NCBI RefSeq assembly: GCF_000019725.1
Contig: NC_010505.1
Location: 3,829,001 to 3,893,000, forward strand
Origin: Methylobacterium radiotolerans JCM 2831
Lineage (GTDB): Bacteria > Pseudomonadota > Alphaproteobacteria > Rhizobiales > Beijerinckiaceae
Direction of reading: 5' to 3'
Length of the DNA: 64,000 nt
The notes under the pieces are model-generated. The model saw only the letters and a list, made by a program, of their open reading frames with translations. It did not search any database and was not told the origin of the DNA. Position 1 is the stretch's first letter. Every line of letters starts with the position of its first letter. A program made the translations under genes and the position numbers. This document shows positions 16,407-24,527 of this stretch, in pieces.

Positions 16407-16625
16407 TTACTGCTCGAGCCCGGCGCGCTCGACGCGGCGCGCCTGGAGGGCGGCCTCGAAGCTGCGCAGGGCGCTCGCGAATTTGTCCCGGCACTCCGGG
16501 TTGCAGAAGCCCACCACGGCGCCGTTGTAGAGCGTCAGCGAGTCGGCCGAGATCGGCTTGCCCGACCACGGGCAGGTCTCGTTGATCGCGTCCTCGATCT
16601 TCAACGCTTCTTGATCTCGCGTCAT
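16407..16625 (-). CDS. Small zinc-finger-like (YHS/TRASH type) protein
   Basis: 72 residues. The motif CPWSGKPIS...LTLYNGAVVGFCNPECRDKF places three cysteines in a treble-clef-like TRASH/YHS arrangement that could bind a metal ion. Some databases label such proteins glutathione S-transferase, without structural basis. ATG at 16625 was chosen because the conserved core starts soon after it; the frame continues upstream. It lies 18 bp upstream of ffh on the same strand and may be cotranscribed. Confidence 0.7.
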   Translation of the reverse strand: MTRDQEALKIEDAINETCPWSGKPISADSLTLYNGAVVGFCNPECRDKFASALRSFEAALQARRVERAGLEQ

Positions 16626-16936
16626 GCGGGTGCCTCGGCCGGCGGATCCCGTCCTCGCATATCGGCCAACGCCCATCGCGCCCGAGGGCGCGGACGCGCT
16701 GTCGGGCGTTGACCTCCGGCCTCACGGGACCGGTCGGCTTGGCATCGGTCGATCTGCAACGGATCGGGAGGCCGGGGCGTAGCGGCAGCCGACCGGAAAG
16801 TCAATTTTCGCGCCCGGTCCGGGCCACCGCGGTTCGCTCCGGCGCCGGGACGGGCGGAACGAACCGCGTTAACTTTTACCGATCGTTAAGCATGTTGGGA
16901 TTGTCTTCAGCCCATATTCGCTCAGGACGCCCGCCG
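16626..16936. other. Divergent intergenic region, 311 bp
   Basis: It separates the ffh unit (minus) from the coiled-coil gene (plus). A notably AT-rich patch at about 16868-16905 (GTTAACTTTTACC then CGTTAAGC) probably holds the plus-strand promoter. Two TTAA tetramers are present but 13 bases apart, which does not fit the CtrA spacing. No RNA gene was recognised. Confidence 0.5.
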
Positions 16937-17566
16937 ATGTCGGAACCCGCCCGCTCTCACTCGCCGACCGAGCCCGGCAGCTTTCCCGCGACCGGTCCGC
17001 TCCGCGACTGGCTGACGGCGATGAAGGCCCAGGCGCCGGTCGAGACCCGCGGCGAGGCGCGGCCGGCGGAGGCCCCGCCCGAGGCGAAGCGGGCCCGCGG
17101 CGGCGAGACGGCGTGGTCGCCCCGCGTCGTCGCGACCCACGAGGCCCCGCGGGTCGCGGCCGAGGATCCCGACATCGCCGAGCTGATGGCCGAGAACCTG
17201 ATGCTGAAGGCCAAGCTGCGCGTCGAGGCCGAGCGCCAGGACGAGCTGCAGGCCATCCTGGCCGACGAGATCCGGACCCTGCGCGAGCATATCCGCGACG
17301 AGATCGGCTCCCTGGAGGATCTCCGGGCCGAGCAGGAGGACGTCCGCATCGAGCGCGAGGAGTTCCGCGGCGAGCGGGAGCGCTTCCGGGCCGAGCGCGA
17401 GGAGCTGCGCGCCGAGCGCGACCGGGCGATCGCGGAGCGGGACGCCCTGCGGGCCGAGCGTCTGACCCTGGCGGGCGAGCGCGACGCCCTGCGCGAGGAG
17501 CGCGACCTGTGGCGCGCCCGGACCGAGGCGCTGGCCCAACCGCTGTTCCAGTCCCAGCGGCGCTGA
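16937..17566 (+). CDS. Coiled-coil protein of unknown function
   Basis: 209 residues. The first 80 are Pro/Ala/Glu-rich and likely disordered. From about residue 78 (DIAELMAENLMLKAKLRVEAE) to 200 it is a continuous charged coiled coil with short Arg/Glu repeats (ERERFRAEREELRAERD, then ERDALRAERLTLAGERDALREERD). It has no membrane segment or signal peptide. ATG at 16892 would add 15 residues. The repeat-rich coil suggests a structural or scaffolding role, but this is inference. A hairpin terminator follows at 17593. Confidence 0.7.
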   Translation: MSEPARSHSPTEPGSFPATGPLRDWLTAMKAQAPVETRGEARPAEAPPEAKRARGGETAWSPRVVATHEAPRVAAEDPDIAELMAENLMLKAKLRVEAERQDELQAILADEIRTLREHIRDEIGSLEDLRAEQEDVRIEREEFRGERERFRAEREELRAERDRAIAERDALRAERLTLAGERDALREERDLWRARTEALAQPLFQSQRR

Positions 17567-17592
17567 GCGCGCACCCGGACCCTGAAACGCCG

Positions 17593-17618
17593 AAGGGCCA
17601 CCCGAGAGGGTGGCCCTT
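17593..17618. terminator. Bidirectional hairpin terminator
   Basis: A perfect 11-bp stem (AAGGGCCACCC with GGGTGGCCCTT) encloses a 4-base loop. It can end both the coiled-coil gene (plus) and the mini-gene at 17677 (minus). There is no long T run on either side. Confidence 0.7.
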
Positions 17619-17676
17619 CCATTGCCGAACCGTGTCGTCCGGCGGAACTGTCCCGAGATCGGGTCTCTAGCGCGTC

Positions 17677-17748
17677 TTAGAGCGACGCGCCGGAGGCGAC
17701 GGTCCAGGTCCGATGAGCCGAGACACACGGCTGATGACAATGAGACAC
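17677..17748 (-). CDS. 23-codon mini-ORF behind a perfect extended Shine-Dalgarno
   Basis: GTG start at 17748, stop TAA at 17677-17679. The peptide begins MSHCHQPCVSAHRTW and has two Cys, three His and two Trp/Arg residues in 23 positions, with no membrane segment. The upstream sequence (17750-17764) is fully complementary to the end of 16S rRNA, with the usual 7-base gap to the start codon. A sigma-70-like promoter (17784-17812) and a terminator hairpin (17593-17618) frame it as an independent unit of about 185 nt. Function unknown: it may be a leader peptide, a small protein, or a ribosome-capturing RNA. Confidence 0.6.
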   Translation of the reverse strand: MSHCHQPCVSAHRTWTVASGASL

Positions 17749-17764
17749 TGGATCACCTCCTTTC
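17748..17764 (-). promoter_or_regulatory. Extended Shine-Dalgarno, 17-nt complement of the 16S rRNA 3' end
   Basis: The plus strand reads CTGGATCACCTCCTTTC, identical to the 3' tail of alphaproteobacterial 16S rRNA. The minus-strand transcript therefore carries its exact complement, far longer than a normal 4-6 nt ribosome-binding site. The last base overlaps the GTG start. Confidence 0.7.
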
Positions 17765-17783
17765 GTTGGTTGCGGGTGAAGCG

Positions 17784-17812
17784 AAGGTAGGTGGCCGCAC
17801 CCGGCTTGTGAA
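17784..17812 (-). promoter_or_regulatory. Candidate sigma-70 promoter of the mini-ORF
   Basis: Minus strand: TTCACA (17812-17807), 17-base spacer, TACCTT (17789-17784). Transcription would start near 17777, giving a leader of about 30 nt before the GTG. Confidence 0.45.
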
Positions 17813-17920
17813 GCCCCGCGCCTGCGCCCGTTTGTCCTCCCCAGATCGGTGCCGAACCGGCGCCGCGCCGGACCGGGCTCTCCCAGGGGCCGGCGCTTCC
17901 CCGCCCCGGCGGCCGGGCGT

Positions 17921-19054
17921 ATGACGGGCGTCCCGAGGTCTGCCCGAACCGCCTTGAACGCGCCCTTCGCCAACCCGCCGCGCCCCGCCGACGAGGCCGC
18001 GCTCGATCCCGACGCGATGCGCCAGCCGCTCGGCAACGCGTGGTACTGCGTCGGGCAGTCCCGGAGCCTCGGCAGGGCGGGCGGCCGATCGGCCCTGCGG
18101 GCCGTGGCGCTGAACGGCGAGCAGATCGTGCTGGGCCGCGCCCCCGACGGCACGCCCTTCGCGCTGCGCGACCGCTGCCCCCACCGTGGCATGGCCCTGT
18201 CGAAGGGCCGCTTCGACGGCGACACCCTGATGTGCCCGTTCCACGGCTGGCGCTTCGGCACCGACGGGCGCTGCCGCGACGTCCCGACCCTGTCGGAGCA
18301 CGACGCGGCCGACTTCTCGCGCATCCAGGTGCAGCGCTTCCCCGTGCGGGAGAGCGCCGGCTTCCTGTGGGTCAACCCGCATCTCGGCCCCGCCGCGGGC
18401 GCGGTGCCGGAGGTGCCGGCGCTGGACTTCGAGCCCGCCGGCTTCCTCGTGGTCGAGTTGGAGGTCGAGGCCTCCTTCGACCTGACGACGCTGAGCCTCG
18501 TCGATCCCGGGCACGTCGCCTTCGTCCACGATTCGTGGTGGTTCCGGCCTTCGAAGCAGCTCCGCGAGAAGGTGAAGACCTTCCAGCCGGTGCCCCACGG
18601 CTTCGTGATGACGAGCCACGCGACCACGACGAGTTCGCCGGTCTACCGCCTGCTCGGCGGCATCCCCGAGGTCGAGATCGAGTTCCGCCTGCCCGGCGTG
18701 CGGCTGGAGCGCATCCGCGCGGGGGAGAAGCGGGTGGCGAACTACACCTTCGCGACGCCGCTGACGCCGGACCGGACCCTGCTCACCAACGCGCTCTACT
18801 GGAGCATGCCGGCGCTGAACCTGCTCAAGCCGGTCGCGCGCCCGCTGATGCGGCAGTTCCTGACCCAGGACCAGCAGGTGCTCCAGCACGCGCAGGACGG
18901 GCTCGACCGCAAGCCCACCATGGTGCTGTTCGGCCAGGGCGACCTGCCCTCGCAATGGTATTTCCGGCTGAAGCGCGAGGCCCTGGAATCGGCCCGCGAC
19001 GGGCGCCCGTTCGTCAACCCGCTGGAGCGCCGCGAGCTGCGCTGGCGCTCCTGA
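17921..19054 (+). CDS. Rieske-type aromatic ring-hydroxylating oxygenase
   Basis: 377 residues. The Rieske [2Fe-2S] ligands are Cys86-x-His88 and Cys105-x2-His108 (CPHRG...CPFHGW). The mononuclear iron site reads [14 protein letters not shown], the D-x2-H-x4-H pattern of the alpha subunit. Length and architecture fit one-component oxygenases of the vanillate demethylase / phthalate dioxygenase group, which need a separate reductase. None is adjacent. The substrate is unknown; sterol- or hopanoid-like targets cannot be excluded. ATG at 17921 is preferred over an upstream ATG that would add a low-complexity stretch. Confidence 0.85.
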   Translation: MTGVPRSARTALNAPFANPPRPADEAALDPDAMRQPLGNAWYCVGQSRSLGRAGGRSALRAVALNGEQIVLGRAPDGTPFALRDRCPHRGMALSKGRFDGDTLMCPFHGWRFGTDGRCRDVPTLSEHDAADFSRIQVQRFPVRESAGFLWVNPHLGPAAGAVPEVPALDFEPAGFLVVELEVEASFDLTTLSLVDPGHVAFVHDSWWFRPSKQLREKVKTFQPVPHGFVMTSHATTTSSPVYRLLGGIPEVEIEFRLPGVRLERIRAGEKRVANYTFATPLTPDRTLLTNALYWSMPALNLLKPVARPLMRQFLTQDQQVLQHAQDGLDRKPTMVLFGQGDLPSQWYFRLKREALESARDGRPFVNPLERRELRWRS

Positions 19055-19061
19055 GACGCCG

Positions 19062-19802
19062 CTACCGCGCCGTCGCGTCGTCGCGGCAGGGCCGGATCGT
19101 CTCCGGCCTCGGGCGCGCCTCCGGGGCGGGGGCGGCGAACACCGCCAGGTAGGCCCCGTCCGCGAGCGGCCGGAAGCCGGTTTCCCGGTAGCCCGCGGCG
19201 GCGAGCTCGCAGCGCAGGAGCGCCGGCGGCGTGCCGTGCCGCGACGGGATCGCGTCGGCGTCGACGATCCCGACCCGGCCGCCCGGGCGCATCGCGGCGG
19301 CGAGGTTGTGGAGCAGGCCGAAGGGCTGGGTGATCTCGTGGTACATGTGGACGAGGATCGCCGCGTCCACCGAGGCCGGGGGCAGGCGCGGGTCGTGCGG
19401 CTCGCCGCGCACGACCGTGACGTTCCCGAGCGGCCGCACCCGCGTCTCCAGGGCCGCCAGGTAGGACGGCGTCACGTCCTCGGCGAGCACGCGGCCCCGT
19501 GGCCCGACCCGGGGGCTCAGCCGCACCGCGTAGTAGCCGCTGCCGGCGCCGATATCCGCCACCGTCTCGCCGGGGGCGATGCCCATCCCCGTGGCGACCT
19601 GCTCGAACTCGCCGGCCCTGTCGCGCTCGGCCTCCGAGGACCAGCGCGGCGCGACGATCTCGGCCACGGGCCGGTCGGGCCTGGGGAAGGCGGCGGCGGG
19701 CGCGCCCGGGGGCGCCAGGGGCTCGGCGGCGCGGGCCGGGCCGGCCAGGGCGGCAGGAGCGGCGACGGCGAGGAGGGCGAGGGCGCGGATCATGGCCGAC
19801 AA
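19062..19802 (-). CDS. Class I SAM-dependent methyltransferase with signal peptide
   Basis: 246 residues. An N-terminal hydrophobic segment with Ala-rich end ([21 protein letters not shown]) looks like a cleavable Sec signal. The methyltransferase core follows: [15 protein letters not shown] (motif I, about 84-98), [20 protein letters not shown] and [17 protein letters not shown] enzyme in the periplasm is odd because SAM is cytosolic; the segment may instead be an uncleaved anchor. ATG at 19793 is an alternative start. It ends 8 bp from the convergent Rieske gene. Confidence 0.78.
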   Translation of the reverse strand: MSAMIRALALLAVAAPAALAGPARAAEPLAPPGAPAAAFPRPDRPVAEIVAPRWSSEAERDRAGEFEQVATGMGIAPGETVADIGAGSGYYAVRLSPRVGPRGRVLAEDVTPSYLAALETRVRPLGNVTVVRGEPHDPRLPPASVDAAILVHMYHEITQPFGLLHNLAAAMRPGGRVGIVDADAIPSRHGTPPALLRCELAAAGYRETGFRPLADGAYLAVFAAPAPEARPRPETIRPCRDDATAR

Positions 19803-19868
19803 CCCGCGGGGCGCGTCCGCGGTGCCGGGCCCGTTGACCGTGCCGCACCCCGCGCGCCATCAAGCGCC

Positions 19869-20633
19869 ATGACGCGCGCGGACACGCCCTGGCGGGCCAC
19901 GATCCTCACCCTCTACCCGGAGATGTTCCCGGGCCCGCTGGGCCTCTCCCTGTCGGGCGACGCCTTGGCGCGGGGCGACTGGACCCTGGAGGCCCGCAAC
20001 ATCCGCGAGCACGGCCTCGGCCGCCACCGCTCGGTCGACGACACGCCGGCTGGCGGCGGGGCCGGGATGGTCCTGCGCTGCGACGTGCTCGCAGCCGCCA
20101 TCGACGCCGCGGCCGTGGACGCCGCGACCGGGGCCGACGACCCGCGCCCGCGCCTGCTCATGTCGCCCCGCGGCCGGCCGCTCACCCAGGCGCGCGTGCG
20201 CGACCTCGCGGCGGGACCGGGCGCGCTGATCGTCTGCGGCCGCTTCGAGGGCGTCGACGAGCGCGTGATCGCCGGGCGCGGCCTGGAGGAGGTCTCGATC
20301 GGCGACTACGTGCTGTCCGGCGGCGAGATCGCCGCCCTGGTGGTGCTGGATGCGTGCGTGCGGCTCCTGCCCGGCGTGATGGGCAAGATGGAATCCGGCG
20401 TCGAGGAGAGCTTCGAGGGCGGGCTCCTCGAGTACCCGCACTACACGCGCCCCCGCGACTGGGAGGGCCGCGCGATCCCGGACGTCCTGTCCAGCGGCAA
20501 CCACGCCGCCATCGCCCGCTGGCGGCGGGCGGAGGCCGAGCGGATCACCGCCGAGCGCCGCCCCGATCTGCGCGACGGGTCTGTGGCCGGTCAGGCCGGC
20601 TCGAGGTCGATCACCGGGCCGTCGCGGTCGTAA
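19869..20633 (+). CDS. trmD: tRNA (guanine37-N1)-methyltransferase TrmD
   Basis: 254 residues. Hallmarks of the SPOUT-fold enzyme: [14 protein letters not shown] at the start, [12 protein letters not shown], the knot segment [23 protein letters not shown] and the [16 protein letters not shown] segment. It methylates G37 of tRNAs reading CNN codons and prevents frameshifting. It is usually in rpsP-rimM-trmD-rplS; here it is alone, 5.8 kb from rimM and on the opposite strand. The final ~15 residues overlap, tail to tail, the 59-residue gene on the minus strand. Confidence 0.95.
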   Translation: MTRADTPWRATILTLYPEMFPGPLGLSLSGDALARGDWTLEARNIREHGLGRHRSVDDTPAGGGAGMVLRCDVLAAAIDAAAVDAATGADDPRPRLLMSPRGRPLTQARVRDLAAGPGALIVCGRFEGVDERVIAGRGLEEVSIGDYVLSGGEIAALVVLDACVRLLPGVMGKMESGVEESFEGGLLEYPHYTRPRDWEGRAIPDVLSSGNHAAIARWRRAEAERITAERRPDLRDGSVAGQAGSRSITGPSRS

Positions 20634-20770
20634 TCCAGCGGGTCGAGCTGCAGCGGCCGCGGCACGACGCGCGGTGTCCGGCTCGCCAGCACGATGCGGG
20701 GTATTAAGGCCCCAATAACCAAGAGTAGAACGGACCAGACCGCCAATATCGCGGCGCTGTGGAAAGACAT
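20591..20770 (-). CDS. Small single-span membrane protein, 59 aa
   Basis: ATG at 20770, stop at 20591-20593. One membrane helix ([20 protein letters not shown], about residues 7-26) is followed by a short basic linker ([11 protein letters not shown]) and an acidic tail ([18 protein letters not shown]). GAGGTG lies about 7 bp upstream. The inside-positive pattern suits a small inner-membrane protein. It overlaps the 3' end of trmD by 43 bp on the opposite strand. No family recognised. Confidence 0.65.
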   Translation of the reverse strand: MSFHSAAILAVWSVLLLVIGALIPRIVLASRTPRVVPRPLQLDPLDYDRDGPVIDLEPA

Positions 20771-20939
20771 CGGCGCACCTCAAACGCAACGCGGCACCTC
20801 ATTAAGGCTAACGGGCCCGGATTAATCGACTGTTCCCCGCCGCCCGGGCCCCTGTCCCGACCGGGGGCAGCGCCGCGAAGACTGCCGGTGGGACGGGCGC
20901 TTGCAAGCCGGCCGGTTTCGGCGCATGCGCGAGTCGGGA

Positions 20940-20961
20940 CGCGCCTCCCCGCGGGAGCGCG
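20940..20961 (+). promoter_or_regulatory. Leader hairpin immediately upstream of serC
   Basis: CGCG (bulged C) CTCCC, loop CGC, GGGAG CGCG forms a stem ending 24 bp before the serC ATG, with AAGGA between. Alphaproteobacteria are known to carry a conserved serC leader RNA motif at this place; the position fits but the sequence could not be compared with the model here. Confidence 0.35.
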
Positions 20962-20985
20962 GCCCTCTGCAAGGATGGATCCGCC

Positions 20986-22155
20986 ATGACCAGCCGCCCC
21001 ACGCAGCGCCCGCGCGTGCCCCATTTCTCCTCCGGTCCCTGCGCGAAGCGCCCCGGCTGGACCCCGGCCGCCCTGGCCGACGCCGCGCTCGGCCGGTCGC
21101 ACCGCTCGCCCCTCGGCAAGGCCAAGCTCGGCCGGGCCATCGACCTGACGCGCGCGGTGCTGCAGGTGCCGGCCGAGTACCGGATCGGCATCGTGCCGGC
21201 CTCCGACACCGGCGCCGTCGAGATGGCGATGTGGACGATGCTCGGGCCGAAGCCCGTCGAGGTCGCCGCCTGGGAGGCGTTCGGCAAGGAGTGGGTGACG
21301 GACGCGCTGAAGCAGCTCAAGATCGCGCCGCGCATCCACCAGACGCCCTACGGGATCCTGCCGGACCTCGCGGCGATCGACACGCGGCGCAGCGACGTGG
21401 TCTTCACCTGGAACGGCACCGCGGCCGGCGTGAAGGTTCCGGACGGCGACTGGATCGCGGCCGACCGCGAGGGCCTGACGATCTGCGACGCGACCTCGGC
21501 GGCCTTCGCGCAGGCCCTGCCCTGGGACAAGCTCGATGTCTTGACCTTCTCGTGGCAGAAGGTGATGGGCGGCGAGGCGGCGCACGGCATGCTGATCCTC
21601 TCGCCCCGCGCCGTGGCGCGGCTGGAGAGCCACACGCCGTCCTGGCCCCTGCCGAAGATCTTCCGCCTCACCAAGGACGGCAAGCTGATCGAGGGGATCT
21701 TCAAGGGCGACACGATCAACACGCCCTCGATGCTGGCCGTCGAGGACTATCTCGACACCCTGGACTGGGCCGAGCGGATCGGCGGCCTGAAGGCTCTGCA
21801 CGCGCGGGCCGACGCCAACGCGAAGGTCGTCTACGACTGGGTCGCGCGCACGCCCTGGATCGCGCCGCTGGCCGCCGATCCCGCGACCTACTCGAACACG
21901 GGCGTCTGCCTCGTGATCGCCGATCCGGACGTGCTCGCCCGCGGCGACGCGGCGGTCTCGGCCTTCGCGGCGGGGATCGTCGAGCGCCTCGACCGCGAGG
22001 GCGTCGCCCTCGACATCGGCGCCTACCGCGACGCCCCGGCGGGCCTGCGGATCTGGTGCGGCGCCACCGTGGAGACCTCGGATCTGGAAGCGCTGACGCC
22101 CTGGCTCGACTGGGCCTTCGCGGAGGAGAAGGCGGCGCTGACGCGGGCGGCGTGA
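20986..22155 (+). CDS. serC: Phosphoserine aminotransferase
   Basis: 389 residues, close to the alphaproteobacterial SerC length. Signatures: [12 protein letters not shown] at the N-terminus, [16 protein letters not shown], and the PLP lysine in [10 protein letters not shown] (Lys192). It transaminates 3-phosphohydroxypyruvate to 3-phosphoserine. In a serine-cycle methylotroph, serine is central to both biosynthesis and C1 assimilation. serA, often next to it, is absent. AAGGA is 11 bp before the ATG. A strong terminator follows at 22234. Confidence 0.95.
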   Translation: MTSRPTQRPRVPHFSSGPCAKRPGWTPAALADAALGRSHRSPLGKAKLGRAIDLTRAVLQVPAEYRIGIVPASDTGAVEMAMWTMLGPKPVEVAAWEAFGKEWVTDALKQLKIAPRIHQTPYGILPDLAAIDTRRSDVVFTWNGTAAGVKVPDGDWIAADREGLTICDATSAAFAQALPWDKLDVLTFSWQKVMGGEAAHGMLILSPRAVARLESHTPSWPLPKIFRLTKDGKLIEGIFKGDTINTPSMLAVEDYLDTLDWAERIGGLKALHARADANAKVVYDWVARTPWIAPLAADPATYSNTGVCLVIADPDVLARGDAAVSAFAAGIVERLDREGVALDIGAYRDAPAGLRIWCGATVETSDLEALTPWLDWAFAEEKAALTRAA

Positions 22156-22233
22156 GCGCTTCGGGGTCGATGCCCGATCGCCACCCCGCATCGTCTTCGC
22201 GAGCGGGGCGAAGCGAGACGGCCTGACGCAAAG

Positions 22234-22266
22234 GAAAACCCCGGCCCTCGCGGAGCCGGGGTTTTC
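22234..22266. terminator. Bidirectional Rho-independent terminator
   Basis: A perfect 12-bp stem (GAAAACCCCGGC with GCCGGGGTTTTC) has a 9-base loop. The T run on each strand serves both serC (plus) and amtB (minus). Confidence 0.88.
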
Positions 22267-22307
22267 TCGTTCGGGAGACGCGGCCCGGCAGGGCCGCGCC
22301 GTCCGTC

Positions 22308-23807
22308 TCAGTAGTTGTAGGCGCGCTCGCCGTGATCGGCGATGTCGAGACCCTCGCGCTCCTCCTCCTGCGTGACGCGCAGGCCGATCGTCACGTCGAC
22401 GAGCTTGTAGAGGATCGCCGAGCCGATGCCCGACCACAGCAGGGTCAGGCCGACCGCCTCGGCCTGGACGATGAGCTGGCTCATCATGTCGTAGGCACCG
22501 ACGGCCAGCTCGCCCGGCTTCGAGGTGTAGTCGGGGATGCCGACGCCGCCGAGGTTCGGGTCGACCAGGATGCCGGTCGCCAGCGCGCCCAGGATGCCGC
22601 CGACGCAGTGGACGCCGAAGACGTCCAGCGAGTCGTCGTAGCCCAGCGCGTTCTTCACGGTGGAGCACATCACGAAGCAGACCACGCCGGCGACGAGGCC
22701 CAGCACGATCGAGCCCATCGGGCCGGCGAAGCCGGAGGCCGGGGTGACCGCGACGAGGCCGGCGACCGCGCCCGACAGCATGCCGAGCAGGGACGGCTTG
22801 CCCTTGAGGGCCCACTCGGCGAACAGCCACGCCACCGCTGCGCCGCAGGTCGCCACGAAGGTGTTGAGCATCGCGAGCGCGGCGGTGCCGTTGGACTCGA
22901 GGTTCGAGCCGGCGTTGAAGCCGAACCAGCCGACCCACAGCAGCGAGGCGCCGATCATCGTCATGGTCAGGGAGTGCGGGGCGAGCAGGTCACGGCCGTA
23001 GCCGATGCGCTTGCCCATGATCAGGCAGCCGACGAAGCCGGCGATGCCCGCGTTGATGTGCACCACGGTGCCGCCGGCGAAGTCGAGGGCGCCCTTCTGG
23101 AAGAGGAAGCCGGCATCCTTGTTGACCGCGTCGAGGGCCGCCTGGGCGGTCGCCTTCGAGGCGTCGTCGGTGGCGGCGGCCAGAGCCTTGGCGGCGTTGC
23201 CGACGGCGTCCGGGCCGGCCCAGTACCAGACCATGTGGGCCATCGGGAAGTAGATGATCGTGACCCAGAGGATCGTGAACACCACCAGCGCGGAGAACTT
23301 CATCCGCTCGGCGAAGGCGCCGACGATCAGCGCGGGCGTGATCATGGCGAACGTCATCTGGAAGCACAGATAGGCGTATTCCGGGATCACGACGCCGTTC
23401 GAGAAGGTCGCGACCGTCGAGTTCGCGTCGACGCCCTTCAGGAACGCCTTCGAGAAGCCGCCGACGAAGTCGTTGAGGCCGCCGCCGCTCGTGAAGGCGA
23501 GGCTGTAGCCGTAGAACACCCAGAGGAGGCCGACGATCGACACGATCGCGAACACCTGGGTCAGCACCGACAGCATGTTCTTGGTGCGCACGAGGCCGCC
23601 GTAGAACAGCGCGAGGCCGGGGATGCTCATCATCAGCACCAGGGCCGACGAGATCATCATCCAGGCCGTGTCACCCTTGTTGGGGATCGGCGAGGGCGGC
23701 GGGGAGGCGGCTTCCGGTGTCGGGGTCTGCGCGAGGGACGGCTCGATCAGGAGGGCGGCGATCGCCGCCCCTCCCAAGCCGAGCATGAGGGCATGACGAA
23801 GTTTCAT
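22308..23807 (-). CDS. amtB: Ammonium transporter AmtB
   Basis: 499 residues. A signal peptide (to about residue 28, SLAQ) precedes 11 membrane spans of the Amt family, including DTAWMMISSALVLMMSIPGLALFYGGL, the FAMITPALIVGAFAERMKFSA pore helix and the FDVFGVHCVGG-like segment (DVFGVHCVGGILGAL). The cytosolic tail (EEEREGLDIADHGERAYNY) is typical. It conducts ammonium into the cell and is closed by GlnK. ATG at 23807 is preferred to GTG at 23813 for ribosome-binding-site spacing. It lies 81 bp downstream of glnK. Confidence 0.96.
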   Translation of the reverse strand: MKLRHALMLGLGGAAIAALLIEPSLAQTPTPEAASPPPSPIPNKGDTAWMMISSALVLMMSIPGLALFYGGLVRTKNMLSVLTQVFAIVSIVGLLWVFYGYSLAFTSGGGLNDFVGGFSKAFLKGVDANSTVATFSNGVVIPEYAYLCFQMTFAMITPALIVGAFAERMKFSALVVFTILWVTIIYFPMAHMVWYWAGPDAVGNAAKALAAATDDASKATAQAALDAVNKDAGFLFQKGALDFAGGTVVHINAGIAGFVGCLIMGKRIGYGRDLLAPHSLTMTMIGASLLWVGWFGFNAGSNLESNGTAALAMLNTFVATCGAAVAWLFAEWALKGKPSLLGMLSGAVAGLVAVTPASGFAGPMGSIVLGLVAGVVCFVMCSTVKNALGYDDSLDVFGVHCVGGILGALATGILVDPNLGGVGIPDYTSKPGELAVGAYDMMSQLIVQAEAVGLTLLWSGIGSAILYKLVDVTIGLRVTQEEEREGLDIADHGERAYNY

Positions 23808-23888
23808 GGGCACGTGGCTCCCGGTCTCAAGTCCGTATTGTTTCAGGAGGTCTGGCGATCGGCGGGCCCGGACGCGCCGGGCCGCGGA

Positions 23889-24227
23889 TCAGAGGGCGTC
23901 GGCGTCGGTCTCGCCGGTCCGGATGCGCACCGCCTTCTCCAGCGGCATCACGAAGATCTTGCCGTCGCCGATCTGGCCGGTCCGCGCGGCCCCCGCGATG
24001 GCGTCGATCACGCTGGACGTCAGGTCCGAGGCGACGGCGACCTCGATCTTCAGCTTGGGCAGGAAGCTGACCGCGTATTCCGCGCCGCGGTAAATCTCGG
24101 TGTGGCCCTTCTGGCGGCCATAGCCCTTCACCTCCGTCACCGTCAGGCCGTGGACGCCGATTCCGGTGAGCGCGTCGCGCACCTCCTCGAGCTTGAACGG
24201 CTTGATGATGGCCATCACGATTTTCAT
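23889..24227 (-). CDS. glnK: Nitrogen regulatory protein PII (GlnK type)
   Basis: 112 residues, full length. Tyr51 of the T-loop (GHTEIYRGAEY) is the uridylylation site; the B- and C-loop motifs (GAARTGQIGDGKIFV, VRIRTGETDADAL) bind ATP and 2-oxoglutarate. It senses nitrogen and carbon state and gates AmtB, encoded directly downstream. The candidate sigma-54 promoter at 24339-24354 fits nitrogen-limited expression. Confidence 0.96.
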   Translation of the reverse strand: MKIVMAIIKPFKLEEVRDALTGIGVHGLTVTEVKGYGRQKGHTEIYRGAEYAVSFLPKLKIEVAVASDLTSSVIDAIAGAARTGQIGDGKIFVMPLEKAVRIRTGETDADAL

Positions 24228-24338
24228 GGGCGACGCCCCCTTCGAAGTCCTCGGGAACCGTTGCCGTCACCCGACCTGCGGGACGAGCCGGAACGGACCG
24301 TCCGCAGGCTCGGGATGACCCGCGGTCGAAGGCCGCTA

Positions 24339-24354
24339 TTCAAGGACTATGCCA
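24339..24354 (-). promoter_or_regulatory. Candidate sigma-54 promoter of glnK-amtB
   Basis: Minus strand TGGCATAGTCCTTGAA: -24 element TGGCAT and -12 element TTGAA at exactly the canonical spacing (consensus TGGCACG-N4-TTGCW), with one change at the -12 GC. It lies about 112 bp upstream of glnK, leaving room for a leader of about 100 nt. The rest of the 300-bp gap (24228-24527) shows no gene. Confidence 0.45.
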
Positions 24355-24527
24355 GACAAGCTTGACCGGGAACATTTTCACCGATCGTCATTTTGCCCAT
24401 GGATTAGCCCGAAACGGACAGATCGCGGGCAGGCTCCGGAGCGATCACGCACAAAGTCGAGGCAAACTGCCCGAATCCGTGCAGCCCGAGCTGTGGCACG
24501 CCGGTAACACACGCGCGGGAACCCGCT

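Noticed and set aside
16868-16890. CtrA binding site (TTAA-N7-TTAA)
   Set aside because: The two TTAA tetramers are 13 bases apart, not 7.
17748-17764. Fragment of 16S rRNA on the plus strand
   Set aside because: Only the last 17 bases match; the flanks do not. As the complement of a ribosome-binding site before a minus-strand ORF, it is better explained as an extended Shine-Dalgarno.
20810-20836. EcfG promoter for the 59-residue gene
   Set aside because: The GGAAC and CGTT elements are 18 bases apart on the minus strand, outside the usual 16-17.
24490-24510. Second sigma-54 promoter (TGGCACG) on the plus strand
   Set aside because: TGGCACG is present but no TTGC occurs at the required distance, and no plus-strand gene follows.
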